Origin: JARFPW01 sp035464655
GTDB lineage: Bacteria > Gemmatimonadota > Gemmatimonadetes > Palauibacterales > Palauibacteraceae
DNA: 64,000 nucleotides
Assembly (NCBI GenBank): GCA_035464655.1
Contig: DATHRZ010000077.1
Location: 1 to 64,000 of the forward strand
Direction of reading: 5' to 3'
Shown one piece after another: positions 50,757-59,713 of this stretch (its first letter is position 1; every line of letters begins with the position of its first letter). The notes beneath the pieces were generated by a model. That model had not been told where the DNA came from. It saw only the letters and a program-made list of their open reading frames with translations, and ran no database searches. The position numbers were made by a program, and so were the translations under genes.

Positions 50757-51527
50757 GTGAATACACCGCCCGGCGAACTCGATTCGGCGCTCAGTACGAG
50801 CGACCTGAGCGTGTACTACGGTGACACGCACGCCGTGAAGCACATCTCGCTCTCCATCCCGCGCAACCGCGTGGTGGCGTTCATCGGACCCTCCGGATGC
50901 GGTAAGAGCACCCTGCTGCGCTGCTTCAACCGGATGAACGACCTGATCCCGGCGGCGCGCGTCGAGGGTGCGGTAGACTTCCGGGGCACCAACCTCTACG
51001 CCCCCGACGTCGACCCGGTCGAGGTGCGGCGACGGATCGGTATGGTGTTCCAGAAGCCGAACCCGTTTCCGAAGTCGATCTACGATAACATCGCCTTTGG
51101 TCTGCGGATCAACGGGTTTCGCGGCAACCTCGACGAGCAGGTCGAGCGGTCGCTGCGGGCGGCTGCGATCTGGGACGAGGCGAAGGACCGCCTGCAGGAC
51201 AGCGCGCTTGGTCTGTCGGGCGGACAACAGCAGCGTCTGTGCATCGCGCGGGCCCTGGCCGTCGAACCCGAGATCCTGTTGATGGACGAGCCGGCCAGCG
51301 CCCTCGACCCGATCGCCACCAGCCGCATCGAAGACCTGATCGAGGACCTCAAGTCCGACTATACGATCGTCATCGTGACGCACAATATGCAGCAGGCCGC
51401 CCGGGTGAGCGATTACACGGCCTTCCTGTACATCGGCGAGCTGATCGAATACGGAGACACCGAGCGCCTGTTCACGAACCCCGCGAAGGAGCGCACGGAG
51501 CAATACATCACGGGACGGTTCGGATGA
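50757..51527 (+). CDS. pstB: Phosphate ABC ATPase PstB
   Basis: A 256-residue ABC ATPase. Walker A GPSGCGKST, Q-loop MVFQKPNPFPKSIYDN, signature LSGGQQQR, Walker B ILLMDEPASALDP and the H-loop VTHNMQQAARVSD are complete; the KPNPFP and LDP segments are typical for PstB. GTG 50757 starts two bases after the inverted-repeat element and gives a normal N-terminus. A GTG at 50667 inside the element is in frame and would add 30 residues of element-derived sequence. The element contains AAGGAG (50675-50680), but it is not placed for this start. Confidence 0.94.
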   Translation: MNTPPGELDSALSTSDLSVYYGDTHAVKHISLSIPRNRVVAFIGPSGCGKSTLLRCFNRMNDLIPAARVEGAVDFRGTNLYAPDVDPVEVRRRIGMVFQKPNPFPKSIYDNIAFGLRINGFRGNLDEQVERSLRAAAIWDEAKDRLQDSALGLSGGQQQRLCIARALAVEPEILLMDEPASALDPIATSRIEDLIEDLKSDYTIVIVTHNMQQAARVSDYTAFLYIGELIEYGDTERLFTNPAKERTEQYITGRFG

Positions 51528-51550
51528 GCCGGCCGAGAAAGAGCGTCTGA

Positions 51551-52222
51551 ATGTCGCACAAGGTCTTCATCGAACGCCTCGGCCAGCTCGAGGCGCGTCT
51601 GCTCGAGATGTCGTCCACCGTCGAGCGGATCGTCCGGATGTCGATGGATTTCGCGCTCGAAGGCGAGGGCTTTCCGCAGGAGGTCATCGAGCTCGACCGG
51701 GTGATCGACGCCGAAGAGGTGGCGATCGAAGAGGAGGCGATCGAGCTGCTCGCGCTCCATCAGCCGATGGCCGTCGACCTGCGGCTGCTGGTCACGATTC
51801 TCAAGATCAACTCCGACCTCGAGCGAGTGGGCGACCACGCGGTGAACATCGCGAAGGCCGCCGAGCGGCTGCGCGGCACGCCGCAGCGGCCGGTGATTCC
51901 CCCCGAGGTCAGCGAGATGAGCACCATCGCGATCGGCATGCTGCGTGACTCGCTCGACGCCCTCGTCCACCGCAACATCCAGGAGGCCGAGGACGTCCGG
52001 CGCCGCGACGACCGGGTCGACAGGCTCCACGAATCGGTGTTTCGGATCATGCTCACGCACATGCTCGACTCGAACATCTCGGCGTGTCTGCAGGTCATCC
52101 TGATGGGGCGAAACCTCGAGCGAATCGCCGACCTCGCGACCAACATCGCCGAGGACGTCGTGTTCATGGTGAAGGGAATCACCGTACGCCACGGCGTACG
52201 GGTCGAGCAGGACGAATCGTAG
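51551..52222 (+). CDS. phoU: Phosphate transport regulator PhoU
   Basis: A 223-residue protein of two three-helix bundles, each with an acidic metal-binding motif: ELDRVIDAEEVAIEEE and LKINSDLERVGDHAVNIAK in the first, RRDDRVDRLHE and MGRNLERIADLATNIAEDVVF in the second. PhoU links the Pst transporter to PhoR and damps Pho signalling. It is the last gene of the pho-pst run, 23 bases after pstB, and convergent with the second porin (6 bases between stops). Confidence 0.95.
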   Translation: MSHKVFIERLGQLEARLLEMSSTVERIVRMSMDFALEGEGFPQEVIELDRVIDAEEVAIEEEAIELLALHQPMAVDLRLLVTILKINSDLERVGDHAVNIAKAAERLRGTPQRPVIPPEVSEMSTIAIGMLRDSLDALVHRNIQEAEDVRRRDDRVDRLHESVFRIMLTHMLDSNISACLQVILMGRNLERIADLATNIAEDVVFMVKGITVRHGVRVEQDES

Positions 52223-52228
52223 CGCTCC

Positions 52229-53374
52229 TCAGAAGGCGAGCTGCAGGAAGATCAGGAACTGGTCGTCGGTGAGCGGCGGCGCCGTGTTCGTGCCGTCCAG
52301 CGCGCTCCCCACGCCGCGCGTCGTGCCGTCGATGCCGATCGCGTACTGCAACCCGGCGCGCGCGAACAATCCCGGAGCGACCCCGAGCCCGAGTACGAAG
52401 AACCGGCTCGCCTGCGGCGGCTCGCCCGCGAACCCGATGGCCGGGGTGAACGAGTCGTAGCGCCCCCCCACGTCGAACAGGCCCCACAGCGCGTGGCGCA
52501 GATCTACGGTGATCCCGTCGGCGTGGAGGCCTTCGGAACCCACCTCGGGATCGTAGTCCGTGCGCAGATACTCGACGGCCAGCGTCCAGCCCTCGTGGGC
52601 GAGGCGGGCGTCGGCCCCCCAGATGATGCGCTCGCCCTCGAACTCTTCGAGCGACACGAGGCGCCGGGCTTCGGGTTCGGGTCCCGTCCGGGCCTCGACC
52701 GGCAGCACGAACAGGGCGCTGTCCGTCGACAACGCCGCGCTCACGCCCGCCTCGAACACGAAATCCTCGGGAAACTCGAGCTGCCCGACGTTGTTGAACG
52801 AGGCGCGCCCGGCGACCAGGAACGCCTTGTCGTCGTTCTCGAGTCGCAGCCCGTTGCCGTTGAACAGTCCGCCCGCGACGCGCAGGCGCTCCTCGAGCGC
52901 CGTCCCCCGCACCTGCAGCCCGAGCTGCCGCCCGGGCGCCAGGGCGAGGGCCGACTGCGACCGTTCGACCAGGGGGAGCATGTACTTGTCGGCCGTCGCC
53001 TCGCGGCTCACCGGCGAGCGGAACCCGCCGAGGTCGGCGCGCACGGCCTCGCCGCTCAGCGGAAAGGTGATGATGGCGTCGAGCAGGTCGATTCCCGCGT
53101 CGTCGCGGTCGTATTCGACGCCGAGCGTGAAGTCGAACACGTGGCCGACCACGCCGGTGAGGGCCAGTCGGGCGTCGTAGACGATGAACCCGTCGGCGCG
53201 ATCGGCGTCGGCGGGCTCGACCTCGAACCCCGTGCGCAGCATCCCGCTCGGGCGCAGGTCGTTCGGGCCCGCCGTCTCCTGTGCCGACGCGGAAGGCGGC
53301 CCCGCCAGGCCGACGAGCAGCGAGCCGGTCCCCGCGGCCCTCGCGAGGCGTCCGATGAGCTTCGTGTCGATCAT
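52229..53374 (-). CDS. Second OprP/OprO-like porin
   Basis: A 381-residue beta-barrel protein with a signal peptide ending near PSASAQ. Strand pattern, FRSPVSREATADKYMLPLVERS, GLQVRGTALEERLRVAGGLFNGN and a C-terminal Phe (IFLQLAF) place it in the phosphate-selective porin superfamily, but it is only distantly like the first porin. It is convergent with phoU and lies ten bases after the CPBP gene on the same strand. Its place beside pst suggests a phosphate role, although no Pho-box-like repeat precedes it. Confidence 0.8.
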   Translation of the reverse strand: MIDTKLIGRLARAAGTGSLLVGLAGPPSASAQETAGPNDLRPSGMLRTGFEVEPADADRADGFIVYDARLALTGVVGHVFDFTLGVEYDRDDAGIDLLDAIITFPLSGEAVRADLGGFRSPVSREATADKYMLPLVERSQSALALAPGRQLGLQVRGTALEERLRVAGGLFNGNGLRLENDDKAFLVAGRASFNNVGQLEFPEDFVFEAGVSAALSTDSALFVLPVEARTGPEPEARRLVSLEEFEGERIIWGADARLAHEGWTLAVEYLRTDYDPEVGSEGLHADGITVDLRHALWGLFDVGGRYDSFTPAIGFAGEPPQASRFFVLGLGVAPGLFARAGLQYAIGIDGTTRGVGSALDGTNTAPPLTDDQFLIFLQLAF

Positions 53375-53384
53375 CCTGCCCCGC

Positions 53385-54098
53385 TCATGGTTCCGCTCCT
53401 TCGTCGGATTCTTCCACTTCTTCAGGCGAATAGAGGAACTTCCAGGCGCCGACGCCGATCGCCGCGTTGATCCAGAAATGCGCGACGACAGCCGGGAACA
53501 GGCTGCCGGTCCACATCACGGGCAACGTGAGCACCAGGCCGAGCAGACTCGCGCGCACGACGCCCAGCACCCGCTGGTAGCCGTGCGACAGCCCGAACGA
53601 CACCGACGTCAGCAGCGCGGCCGGCCATGCCCCCAGCGGCTCCGACAGCACGTTCCACGCGAAGCCTCGGAACAGATACTCCTCTCCGACGGCGGCGATC
53701 CCGACCATGACGAGAAAGGCGCGCACTTCGCGGCCCGTCCGCGGCATCAGGGCGAGCGTGATCGGGCTTTCCTCGAAACCCAACCGGCGCCCGATCCGCA
53801 CGAGCACCCAGGCGAGGAGCAGGCCGCCGACGGCGACCCCGGCCGCCCACGCGAACGCCGGACCCGCCGCGCCCACCCGCCAGCCCAGGCTCTCGGCCGG
53901 CACGTCCTGCCACCAGGCGACCGCGAACGCGACGGCCGACAGGAACATCAGCGACAGGGCGGCCGACGCGTACACGGCCGTGCGCGCCCCGGCGATGTAC
54001 CGGACGTCATCCTCGGGAACCCCGCCCCGTGCCGCGAGCACCGGGAGGCCCATCACGAGGGCGAGTGCGAATCCGAGAGTGATCGGGCTGAAATCCAC
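53385..54098 (-). CDS. CPBP-family intramembrane metalloprotease
   Basis: A 237-residue membrane protein with about seven helices. The three CPBP (Abi) motifs are present in order: GEEYLFRG (EExxxR), SFGLSHG (FxxxH) and VVAHFWINA (HxxxN). Relatives are Rce1-type prenyl endopeptidases or bacteriocin-immunity proteins. ATG start; it precedes the second porin on the minus strand and may be co-transcribed. The substrate is unknown. Confidence 0.88.
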   Translation of the reverse strand: MDFSPITLGFALALVMGLPVLAARGGVPEDDVRYIAGARTAVYASAALSLMFLSAVAFAVAWWQDVPAESLGWRVGAAGPAFAWAAGVAVGGLLLAWVLVRIGRRLGFEESPITLALMPRTGREVRAFLVMVGIAAVGEEYLFRGFAWNVLSEPLGAWPAALLTSVSFGLSHGYQRVLGVVRASLLGLVLTLPVMWTGSLFPAVVAHFWINAAIGVGAWKFLYSPEEVEESDEGAEP

Positions 54099-54199
54099 CC
54101 GGGTACACTACTTTCCCGGCACCGTTGTTGACACCCACCGGCCCCGGTCAGACGTTTGGCCCAGCCCGACGCACGCCGCCCACTCGCGCCCGGATTCGC

Positions 54200-55936
54200 A
54201 TGGACCTGCAGATCGCCCTGGCACAGTTTCGCCCTTCGAAGGGTGACCCCGACGCCAGCTTCGCCCGTATCTCGGAGTGGCTGGGGCGCCTGAAAGCGGC
54301 GGACGGCGACCGTCCCGAACTCGTCGTGTTTCCCGAGACGGCGACGACCGGTTACTTCCTCGAGGGCGGGATCCACGAGCGCGCCGTGTCCGCCGAGGCC
54401 ATGCTGGCCCGCCTCGGCGACGCCTGGGAGCGAGCGCCCGGCCCCCCCCGCCCGCTCGACGTCGCGATCGGCTTCTACGAGCGAGACGGCGATCGCCTGT
54501 ACAACGCGGCCCTCTACGCCGAACTCGCCGCCGGCGCTCCGCGTCTGGTGCACCTCCATCGGAAGGTCTTTCTCCCGACCTACGGGGTGTTCCAGGAGGA
54601 GCGCTTCGTCGAAGCCGGCGACCGGATCGCCGCGTTCGACACCCGACTCGGCCGGGCCGCATTGCTGATCTGCGAGGACGTCTGGCACGAGGTCGCCGCG
54701 CGCACGGCGGCCGCCGACGGCGCGCGGCTGCTCATTGTGCCGAGCGCGTCCCCCGCCCGTGGCGCGGCACCCGGTCCCGGGATGCCCGGTAACCTCGCGC
54801 GCTGGGAGCGTCTCGCCCGCTCCACCGCCGCCGAACACGGGGTGGCCGTCGTCGTTTCGCAGCTCGTGGGGTTCGAGGGCGGCAAGGGCTTTGCGGGCGG
54901 GTCGCTCGTCGCCGAGCCGGAGCGCGGCCTCGTCCACCGCTCCGCGCTGTGGGACGAGGCGCTCGACACGGTCGAGTTCGTGCTACCGGACGGCGGTTCG
55001 GGAAGCCGTCCGGCCACCGTCCCGACCTCCGATCCGGTTCCACTCGTCACCGATCCCGCCGAAGCGATCGAGCGCGGCTTCGGCCGACCCGCCGCGAGCG
55101 CCGGGGAGCCACGCGACAGTGGCCTGCTCGACATCGACGTGGCGCTCGTCGAGGAGTGGCTCGTCCGCTTCCTGCGTGACGAGATGGCGCGGCGGCGCGG
55201 CTTCGAGCAGGCGGTAGTCGGGATGTCGGGGGGCGTCGATTCGTCGGTGACCGCCGCGCTGTGCGCCCGGGCGTTCGGGCCCGGTAACGTGCACGGCTTC
55301 CTCATGCCCTATGCGACCTCGAGCCCCGACAGTGCCGAGCACGCGCGGCTCGTGGCCGAGCAGCTCGGGGTCGACACGCGCGAGATCGAGATCACGGCGG
55401 CCGTCGACGGCTACCTCGAACAGCACGAGGCCGACGCCGACGCCACGCGGCGCGGCAACGTGATGGCCCGGGTGCGGATGATCGTGCTGTTCGACCAGGC
55501 GGCCAGGCTCGGTGCCCTGCCCGTCGGCACCGGCAACAAGTCGGAGCGACTGCTCGGCTACTTCACCTGGCACGCCGACGACTCGCCCCCGATCAACCCG
55601 CTCGGCGACCTGTTCAAGACCCAGGTATGGGCGCTCGCGCGCCACCTTGGGCTGCCCGAGGTGGTGATCGACAAGCCCGCGACCGCCGATCTCGTGCGCG
55701 GGCAGACCGACGAGTCCGACCTCGGGGTGTCGTACCGAGAGGCCGACCTGATCCTGCTCCATCTGGTCGAGGGGCGACCACCCGAATGGCTCGAGGCGAC
55801 CGGATTCGACCCCGATAACATCCGCACCGTGCGGCGGCGGCTCGCGAGCACGCACTGGAAGCGCAACCTGCCGACGGTGGCGATGCTGTCGTCGACCACG
55901 ATCGGCGAATGGTACCTGCGGCCCGTGGACTACTGA
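54200..55936 (+). CDS. nadE: Glutamine-dependent NAD+ synthetase
   Basis: A 578-residue two-domain enzyme. The N-terminal nitrilase-type glutaminase has Glu46 (VFPETATTGY), Lys122 (LHRKVFLP) and Cys158 (LLICEDVWH). The C-terminal synthetase has the ATP pyrophosphatase loop SGGVDSS (343-349), then GTGNKSERLLGYFTWHADD and KPATADLVRGQTDES. It amidates nicotinate adenine dinucleotide to NAD+ using glutamine. ATG 54200 opens directly at the conserved MDLQIALAQ. It is a single gene, divergent from the CPBP gene. Confidence 0.95.
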   Translation: MDLQIALAQFRPSKGDPDASFARISEWLGRLKAADGDRPELVVFPETATTGYFLEGGIHERAVSAEAMLARLGDAWERAPGPPRPLDVAIGFYERDGDRLYNAALYAELAAGAPRLVHLHRKVFLPTYGVFQEERFVEAGDRIAAFDTRLGRAALLICEDVWHEVAARTAAADGARLLIVPSASPARGAAPGPGMPGNLARWERLARSTAAEHGVAVVVSQLVGFEGGKGFAGGSLVAEPERGLVHRSALWDEALDTVEFVLPDGGSGSRPATVPTSDPVPLVTDPAEAIERGFGRPAASAGEPRDSGLLDIDVALVEEWLVRFLRDEMARRRGFEQAVVGMSGGVDSSVTAALCARAFGPGNVHGFLMPYATSSPDSAEHARLVAEQLGVDTREIEITAAVDGYLEQHEADADATRRGNVMARVRMIVLFDQAARLGALPVGTGNKSERLLGYFTWHADDSPPINPLGDLFKTQVWALARHLGLPEVVIDKPATADLVRGQTDESDLGVSYREADLILLHLVEGRPPEWLEATGFDPDNIRTVRRRLASTHWKRNLPTVAMLSSTTIGEWYLRPVDY

Positions 55937-56019
55937 GGCGCCCGGTCCTGCACCACTACGAGAACATCCATAGATTGAAGGGATCTTCCGGTACCCGTCG
56001 GACCCGTGCGGGAGGACGT

Positions 56020-57141
56020 ATGCGGCACCAGGTGACCTCGTCGGCATGGGCCTCGATCCGGTCATCCGCCGGACCGCTGCTCCTCCTGTCGCTCCTCACC
56101 GCCTGCGAACCTGCTCGAGACGGGCCCGTGGTTCTCGCCGTCGCCGCGGGAGATCACTTTCTCGCCGGAGCACGGCTGGCGCTCGAGGACGGACTCGCGG
56201 CGGGTCCGATTCCCGGACTCGACACGATCCTGCTTCCGGAGCCGACGAACCGCTCGGACGTGGCCCTGCTGCACGCCGAAGACCTGGTAAGCATTCCTGG
56301 CTTGAGCGCCGTCGTCGGTCACGGCAGCAGCACGCCCAGCCTGGCGGCATCGCAAATCTACGACGATTACGAGATCGTCCAGATCGCACCGACGACCACG
56401 ACCCCCGTCTACTCGCAGGCCGGACCGTTCAGCTTTCGCATGGTACCTTCCGACGTATGGCAGGGGCGCTTCCTTGCCGACGCCGTCGCAGAAGCCTTCC
56501 CCGACGGAGCGCGACTGGCCGTCTTCTACGTCAACGACGACTACGGCCGCGGGCTTCGCGCCGAGTTTCGCGCCCGTCTCGACACCGACCGCTACCCGCT
56601 CGTGGTGGACATCCCCCACCTGCAGGAGAACGTCGGCCCGGTCGACGTCTCGAACGGCATCGCCGTCGCCGTCGAAGCGACACCCGACGTCGTCGTGTGG
56701 CTCGCGCGAGGGCCCGTGTTGCAGAGGTTCCTTCCCGGATTGCGCCGCGAGCTGGGCGGTATCCCGATCTACGGAGGAGATGCGGTCGGCCTCGCCACCC
56801 CGGCGGCCGACGAGTTCGAGCTCTGGAAGGGCATCGTCTTCTCGGACTTCGTAGACCCGAAGAGCACGGCGGCGTTGCGCGAGTTCGGCGAACGCGTCCG
56901 TGAGCGCATGGGGCGGCCCGTGACGACTTCGGCGATCCTGACGTACGACGCGACGGCACTGCTACTGGCCGCGCTCCGCGACGGAAAGCGCACGGGACCC
57001 GAGATTCGCGACTGGCTCGACGGACTCGGCGGCGAGCGGCCGCCGTTTCAGGGGATCACCGGAGCGCTTTCGTTCGATGACAACGGGGACGTGGAACGGT
57101 CCTACGTGCTCAGGACGTTCGAGGAGGCCGGAACGAGGTGA
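56020..57141 (+). CDS. Periplasmic binding lipoprotein, LivJ/Peripla_BP_6 type, coupled to a kinase
   Basis: A 373-residue type I periplasmic binding protein. The lipobox LLTAC gives Cys29. ATG 56020 has GGAGG four bases upstream. Family segments: VVLAVAAGDHFLAGARLALEDG, VVGHGSSTPSLAASQIYDD, QIAPTTTTPVYSQAGPFSFRM, ARLAVFYVNDDYGRG and FQGITGALSFDDNGD. These proteins bind branched-chain amino acids, amides or urea. No ABC permease is near; the stop overlaps the GTG of a hybrid kinase, so the protein is more likely a sensor subunit than a transporter part. Confidence 0.87.
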   Translation: MRHQVTSSAWASIRSSAGPLLLLSLLTACEPARDGPVVLAVAAGDHFLAGARLALEDGLAAGPIPGLDTILLPEPTNRSDVALLHAEDLVSIPGLSAVVGHGSSTPSLAASQIYDDYEIVQIAPTTTTPVYSQAGPFSFRMVPSDVWQGRFLADAVAEAFPDGARLAVFYVNDDYGRGLRAEFRARLDTDRYPLVVDIPHLQENVGPVDVSNGIAVAVEATPDVVVWLARGPVLQRFLPGLRRELGGIPIYGGDAVGLATPAADEFELWKGIVFSDFVDPKSTAALREFGERVRERMGRPVTTSAILTYDATALLLAALRDGKRTGPEIRDWLDGLGGERPPFQGITGALSFDDNGDVERSYVLRTFEEAGTR

Positions 57142-59171
57142 AGGGGAACACCGAGGCGCACGCTCGTTCTCTCCGGTATCGCATGCTTTTCGGGGGCACG
57201 GTGACCACCGTGCTGATCTCCGCGGCCGTGGCTTTGCTCGTTCTCGTGAGCCTGCACCTGCGCGACGAACTCGGGACCGCGACGAGCAGCTTCCTCGAAG
57301 AGCAGCGCATCGCGGATGAAATATACTCGGCCGTGATGCGGCAACTCGCCCTGGCGGGCGCATTTCCGGGAATTCGGAGTGAGGGCGGTCGATCCGAGTT
57401 CCTGGAAGCGGGTGAAGAGGTGCACCGGATGATCCGCGAGTACCTGTTCCGGGATCTTGGCTCGAACGAGCGTCTCCAGCTCGAGAAGATCCGGGCTGAG
57501 CACCAGTCCCTCGAGGTGGCTGCCATCCGCGCCGCCGAACAGTTCGGACGGGGGCTGGATGCTTCGGGAGGGGTATCGATGGACGCCGTTGTGGCCTCCG
57601 CAACGTTGTTCGTCGACGCCGTGAACGAGTTCCTGGCTATGCGTGAGCGCGACATCGAGGCCCTGCGGCGTCGGCAGAACGCCACCTTCCGGGTGCTCTA
57701 CCTCGGGGGGGCGGGCGTCGCCTTCTTCAGCCTGCTGGCGCTGCTCGCGATGGCGTGGGACGCCGGCCGCAGGGTGCAGCGGCCGCTGGTCGATCTGGCC
57801 GATGCAAGCGAGCGAATGGCAGCCGGCGACCTGACGGCCCGCGTCGTTCCGGGCCCGGACCTCGAGTTGCGCACGCTGGGCCGAGCGTTCAACCGGATGG
57901 CAGAGAGCCTCGAGCAGACGACCCATGAGCTCGAAAATCGAAATGCGGAGCTCGAGGATGCCCTGGAGGCGATTCAGACCACTCAGTCCGAACTCATCCA
58001 GGCCGAGAAGTTGAGCGCAATCGGCCGACTGACCGCCGGCTTCGCGCACGAGATCAACAACCCGTTGACGAGTGTGATCGGGTATGCGCAGCTACTCGAC
58101 GCGTGCATGGCCGACGGAAGCGTCACGGACGTCGACGAGCTCCGAAAGGAGTATCTCGACCCGCTCCTGCGCGAGGGGAAGCGGGCGCGTCACCTGGTCC
58201 GCACCCTTCTGCGCAGCGCTCGCGAACCGGAGGCCAACCTCGGACCGGTAAGTCTCAGGGAGGTCATGAATGTGGTGTATACCCTCCGGGTGTACTCCTT
58301 CGAACAGGCGGGCCTCGACCTGGTCGTCGACGTCCCCGACCTCCTCGTGATCGCCGAACCCCAGATGCTCCAGAGTGTCGTGCTGAACATCGTCAACAAC
58401 GCGCTCGACGCGATGTCGACCGCGATCGGTGGTCCGGACGGACCGGCCGCAGAAACCGGGGCGCTCGTCGTACGCGGACATCGTGATGGAGACATGGTCG
58501 AGCTGACCTTCGAGGACAACGGGCCCGGCATCGGGAACCTCGACCGCGTGTTCGAGCCGTTCTTCACGACAAAGGGCGTGGGCGAAGGAACGGGACTGGG
58601 CCTCGCCCTCGCCCATCAGTACACGGCGTCCTTCGGAGGGAGCATGGCGGCCGCCAACCGCTCCGATGGCGGCGCCCGCATCACGCTGCGTCTGCGCGCG
58701 ACCGACGCGCCGGAGACGGCGGGCGTCCCTGCCGCGACGGCGCTCGCCGGCGGTTCCCCCGGCTCGAGTTCCACCGACTCCGCGATCCGACCCGGTGACA
58801 CGGACGCCACGCCCTCCATCCTCGTCGTCGACGACGAACCGCACTTGCGAACGCTCCAGGCGCGGATCCTCGGGCGGATCGACGCTCACGTCCGTCTCGC
58901 GGGATCCGCGAGCGAGGCCCGTGAGATTCTCCTTCAGCACCACGTGGATCTGATCATCTCGGACATCCGGATGCCCGGCGAGAGCGGTCTCGAGCTGTTC
59001 GAATGGATCCGGAAAAAGCGTCCGGAACTCACCGATCGCTGGCTGTTCGTTTCGGGGGACATCAGCGCGCACGAGCTGGCGATATTCAGTGAAGAGCGAC
59101 CAGGCCGCCTTCTCCAGAAGCCGTTCCAGGTGGACGAGTACCTTGCCCGGGTACGTGCCGCACTCGGGTGA
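57138..59171 (+). CDS. Hybrid histidine kinase (sensor, HAMP, HisKA, HATPase, receiver)
   Basis: A 677-residue kinase. TM1 (about 20-40), a helical periplasmic region of about 140 residues, TM2 (about 188-212), HAMP (about 212-265; RPLVDLADASERMAAGDLTAR), a coiled coil, HisKA with His304 in TAGFAHEINNPLTSVIGY, HATPase_c (NIVNNALDAMS, EDNGPGIG, GTGLGLALAHQY), a Ser/Gly/Pro linker and a receiver domain (about 560-677) with Asp609 in IISDIRMPG. GTG overlaps the binding-protein stop. The pair probably senses a periplasmic ligand; the output regulator is not in the window, or the internal receiver only tunes the kinase. Confidence 0.9.
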   Translation: MKGNTEAHARSLRYRMLFGGTVTTVLISAAVALLVLVSLHLRDELGTATSSFLEEQRIADEIYSAVMRQLALAGAFPGIRSEGGRSEFLEAGEEVHRMIREYLFRDLGSNERLQLEKIRAEHQSLEVAAIRAAEQFGRGLDASGGVSMDAVVASATLFVDAVNEFLAMRERDIEALRRRQNATFRVLYLGGAGVAFFSLLALLAMAWDAGRRVQRPLVDLADASERMAAGDLTARVVPGPDLELRTLGRAFNRMAESLEQTTHELENRNAELEDALEAIQTTQSELIQAEKLSAIGRLTAGFAHEINNPLTSVIGYAQLLDACMADGSVTDVDELRKEYLDPLLREGKRARHLVRTLLRSAREPEANLGPVSLREVMNVVYTLRVYSFEQAGLDLVVDVPDLLVIAEPQMLQSVVLNIVNNALDAMSTAIGGPDGPAAETGALVVRGHRDGDMVELTFEDNGPGIGNLDRVFEPFFTTKGVGEGTGLGLALAHQYTASFGGSMAAANRSDGGARITLRLRATDAPETAGVPAATALAGGSPGSSSTDSAIRPGDTDATPSILVVDDEPHLRTLQARILGRIDAHVRLAGSASEAREILLQHHVDLIISDIRMPGESGLELFEWIRKKRPELTDRWLFVSGDISAHELAIFSEERPGRLLQKPFQVDEYLARVRAALG

Positions 59172-59386
59172 TTGGTGTTCGGCCGCTCGCGTGCCTACCT
59201 CACCTGCACGCCGGCTTCTCGAGAATCGCCTGCTGCCGGTAGACCTGCATGTCCGCGGCGTCGCGTATCTCCGCCTGGCTCGAAGCCTGGAAGTTCGCCT
59301 GTTCGTACCCGGTCCCCGCGTCGTGCGTCGGGCGTCGGGCCTCAGGCGGGGGCTACTGGCAGGAGCGGGAGAACCCACGGAACACA

Positions 59387-59442
59387 ATGCGGGTTCCACA
59401 GGCCGGGTGATAATCTCCCACACCCTGCACCGGAACCCGCAT
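59387..59442. repeat. 11 bp inverted repeat downstream of tRNA-Glu
   Basis: ATGCGGGTTCC (59387-59397) and GGAACCCGCAT (59432-59442) are perfect inverted copies with 34 bases between. It lies 17 bases beyond the 3' end of the minus-strand tRNA. There is no T-run, so it is not a standard terminator; it may limit 3' trimming or end transcription with Rho. The rest of 59172-59458 shows no gene. Confidence 0.5.
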
Positions 59443-59458
59443 ACTCATACTACGGTCA

Positions 59459-59531
59459 TACCCCCTAGGGGAATCGAACCCCTGTCTCCTGGCTGAGAAC
59501 CAGGTATCCTGGGCCACTAGACGAAGGGGGC
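59459..59531 (-). tRNA. tRNA-Glu (anticodon CTC)
   Basis: A 73-base tRNA on the minus strand. The acceptor stem is GCCCCCT with AGGGGGT (G1-U72 wobble). The D-arm holds GTCTAGTGGCCCAGGA. The anticodon arm is CCTGG-TTCTCAG-CCAGG, so the anticodon is CTC, reading GAG. The T-arm is AGGGG-TTCGATT-CCCCT. CCA is not encoded. The D-arm and acceptor agree with bacterial tRNA-Glu. A promoter with a perfect -35 lies just upstream. Confidence 0.95.
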
Positions 59532-59547
59532 CCGAACGTGGACGCCC

Positions 59548-59576
59548 TATTTATGGAATTCGTCGCGGACTGTCAA
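59548..59576 (-). promoter_or_regulatory. Sigma-70-type promoter of tRNA-Glu
   Basis: On the minus strand TTGACA (59571-59576) is followed after 17 bases by TAAATA (59548-59553), and the tRNA 5' end lies 17 bases further on. A consensus -35 at ideal spacing, directly before a tRNA, is convincing. The A/T-rich -10 stands out from the GC-rich background. Confidence 0.75.
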
Positions 59577-59713
59577 CTTCCCGGGCTCCGCGTTCGAGCG
59601 TCCGCGACGCCCTCCGCGTGCCGCTCATCCTCGCCCGGACGAGCCGTCGCGTGGAAATCGGGGGTCGCCGAGTCCGCTGTCACGGTGCGGGCTCAGGGGG
59701 TAGCTTTTCGCGC

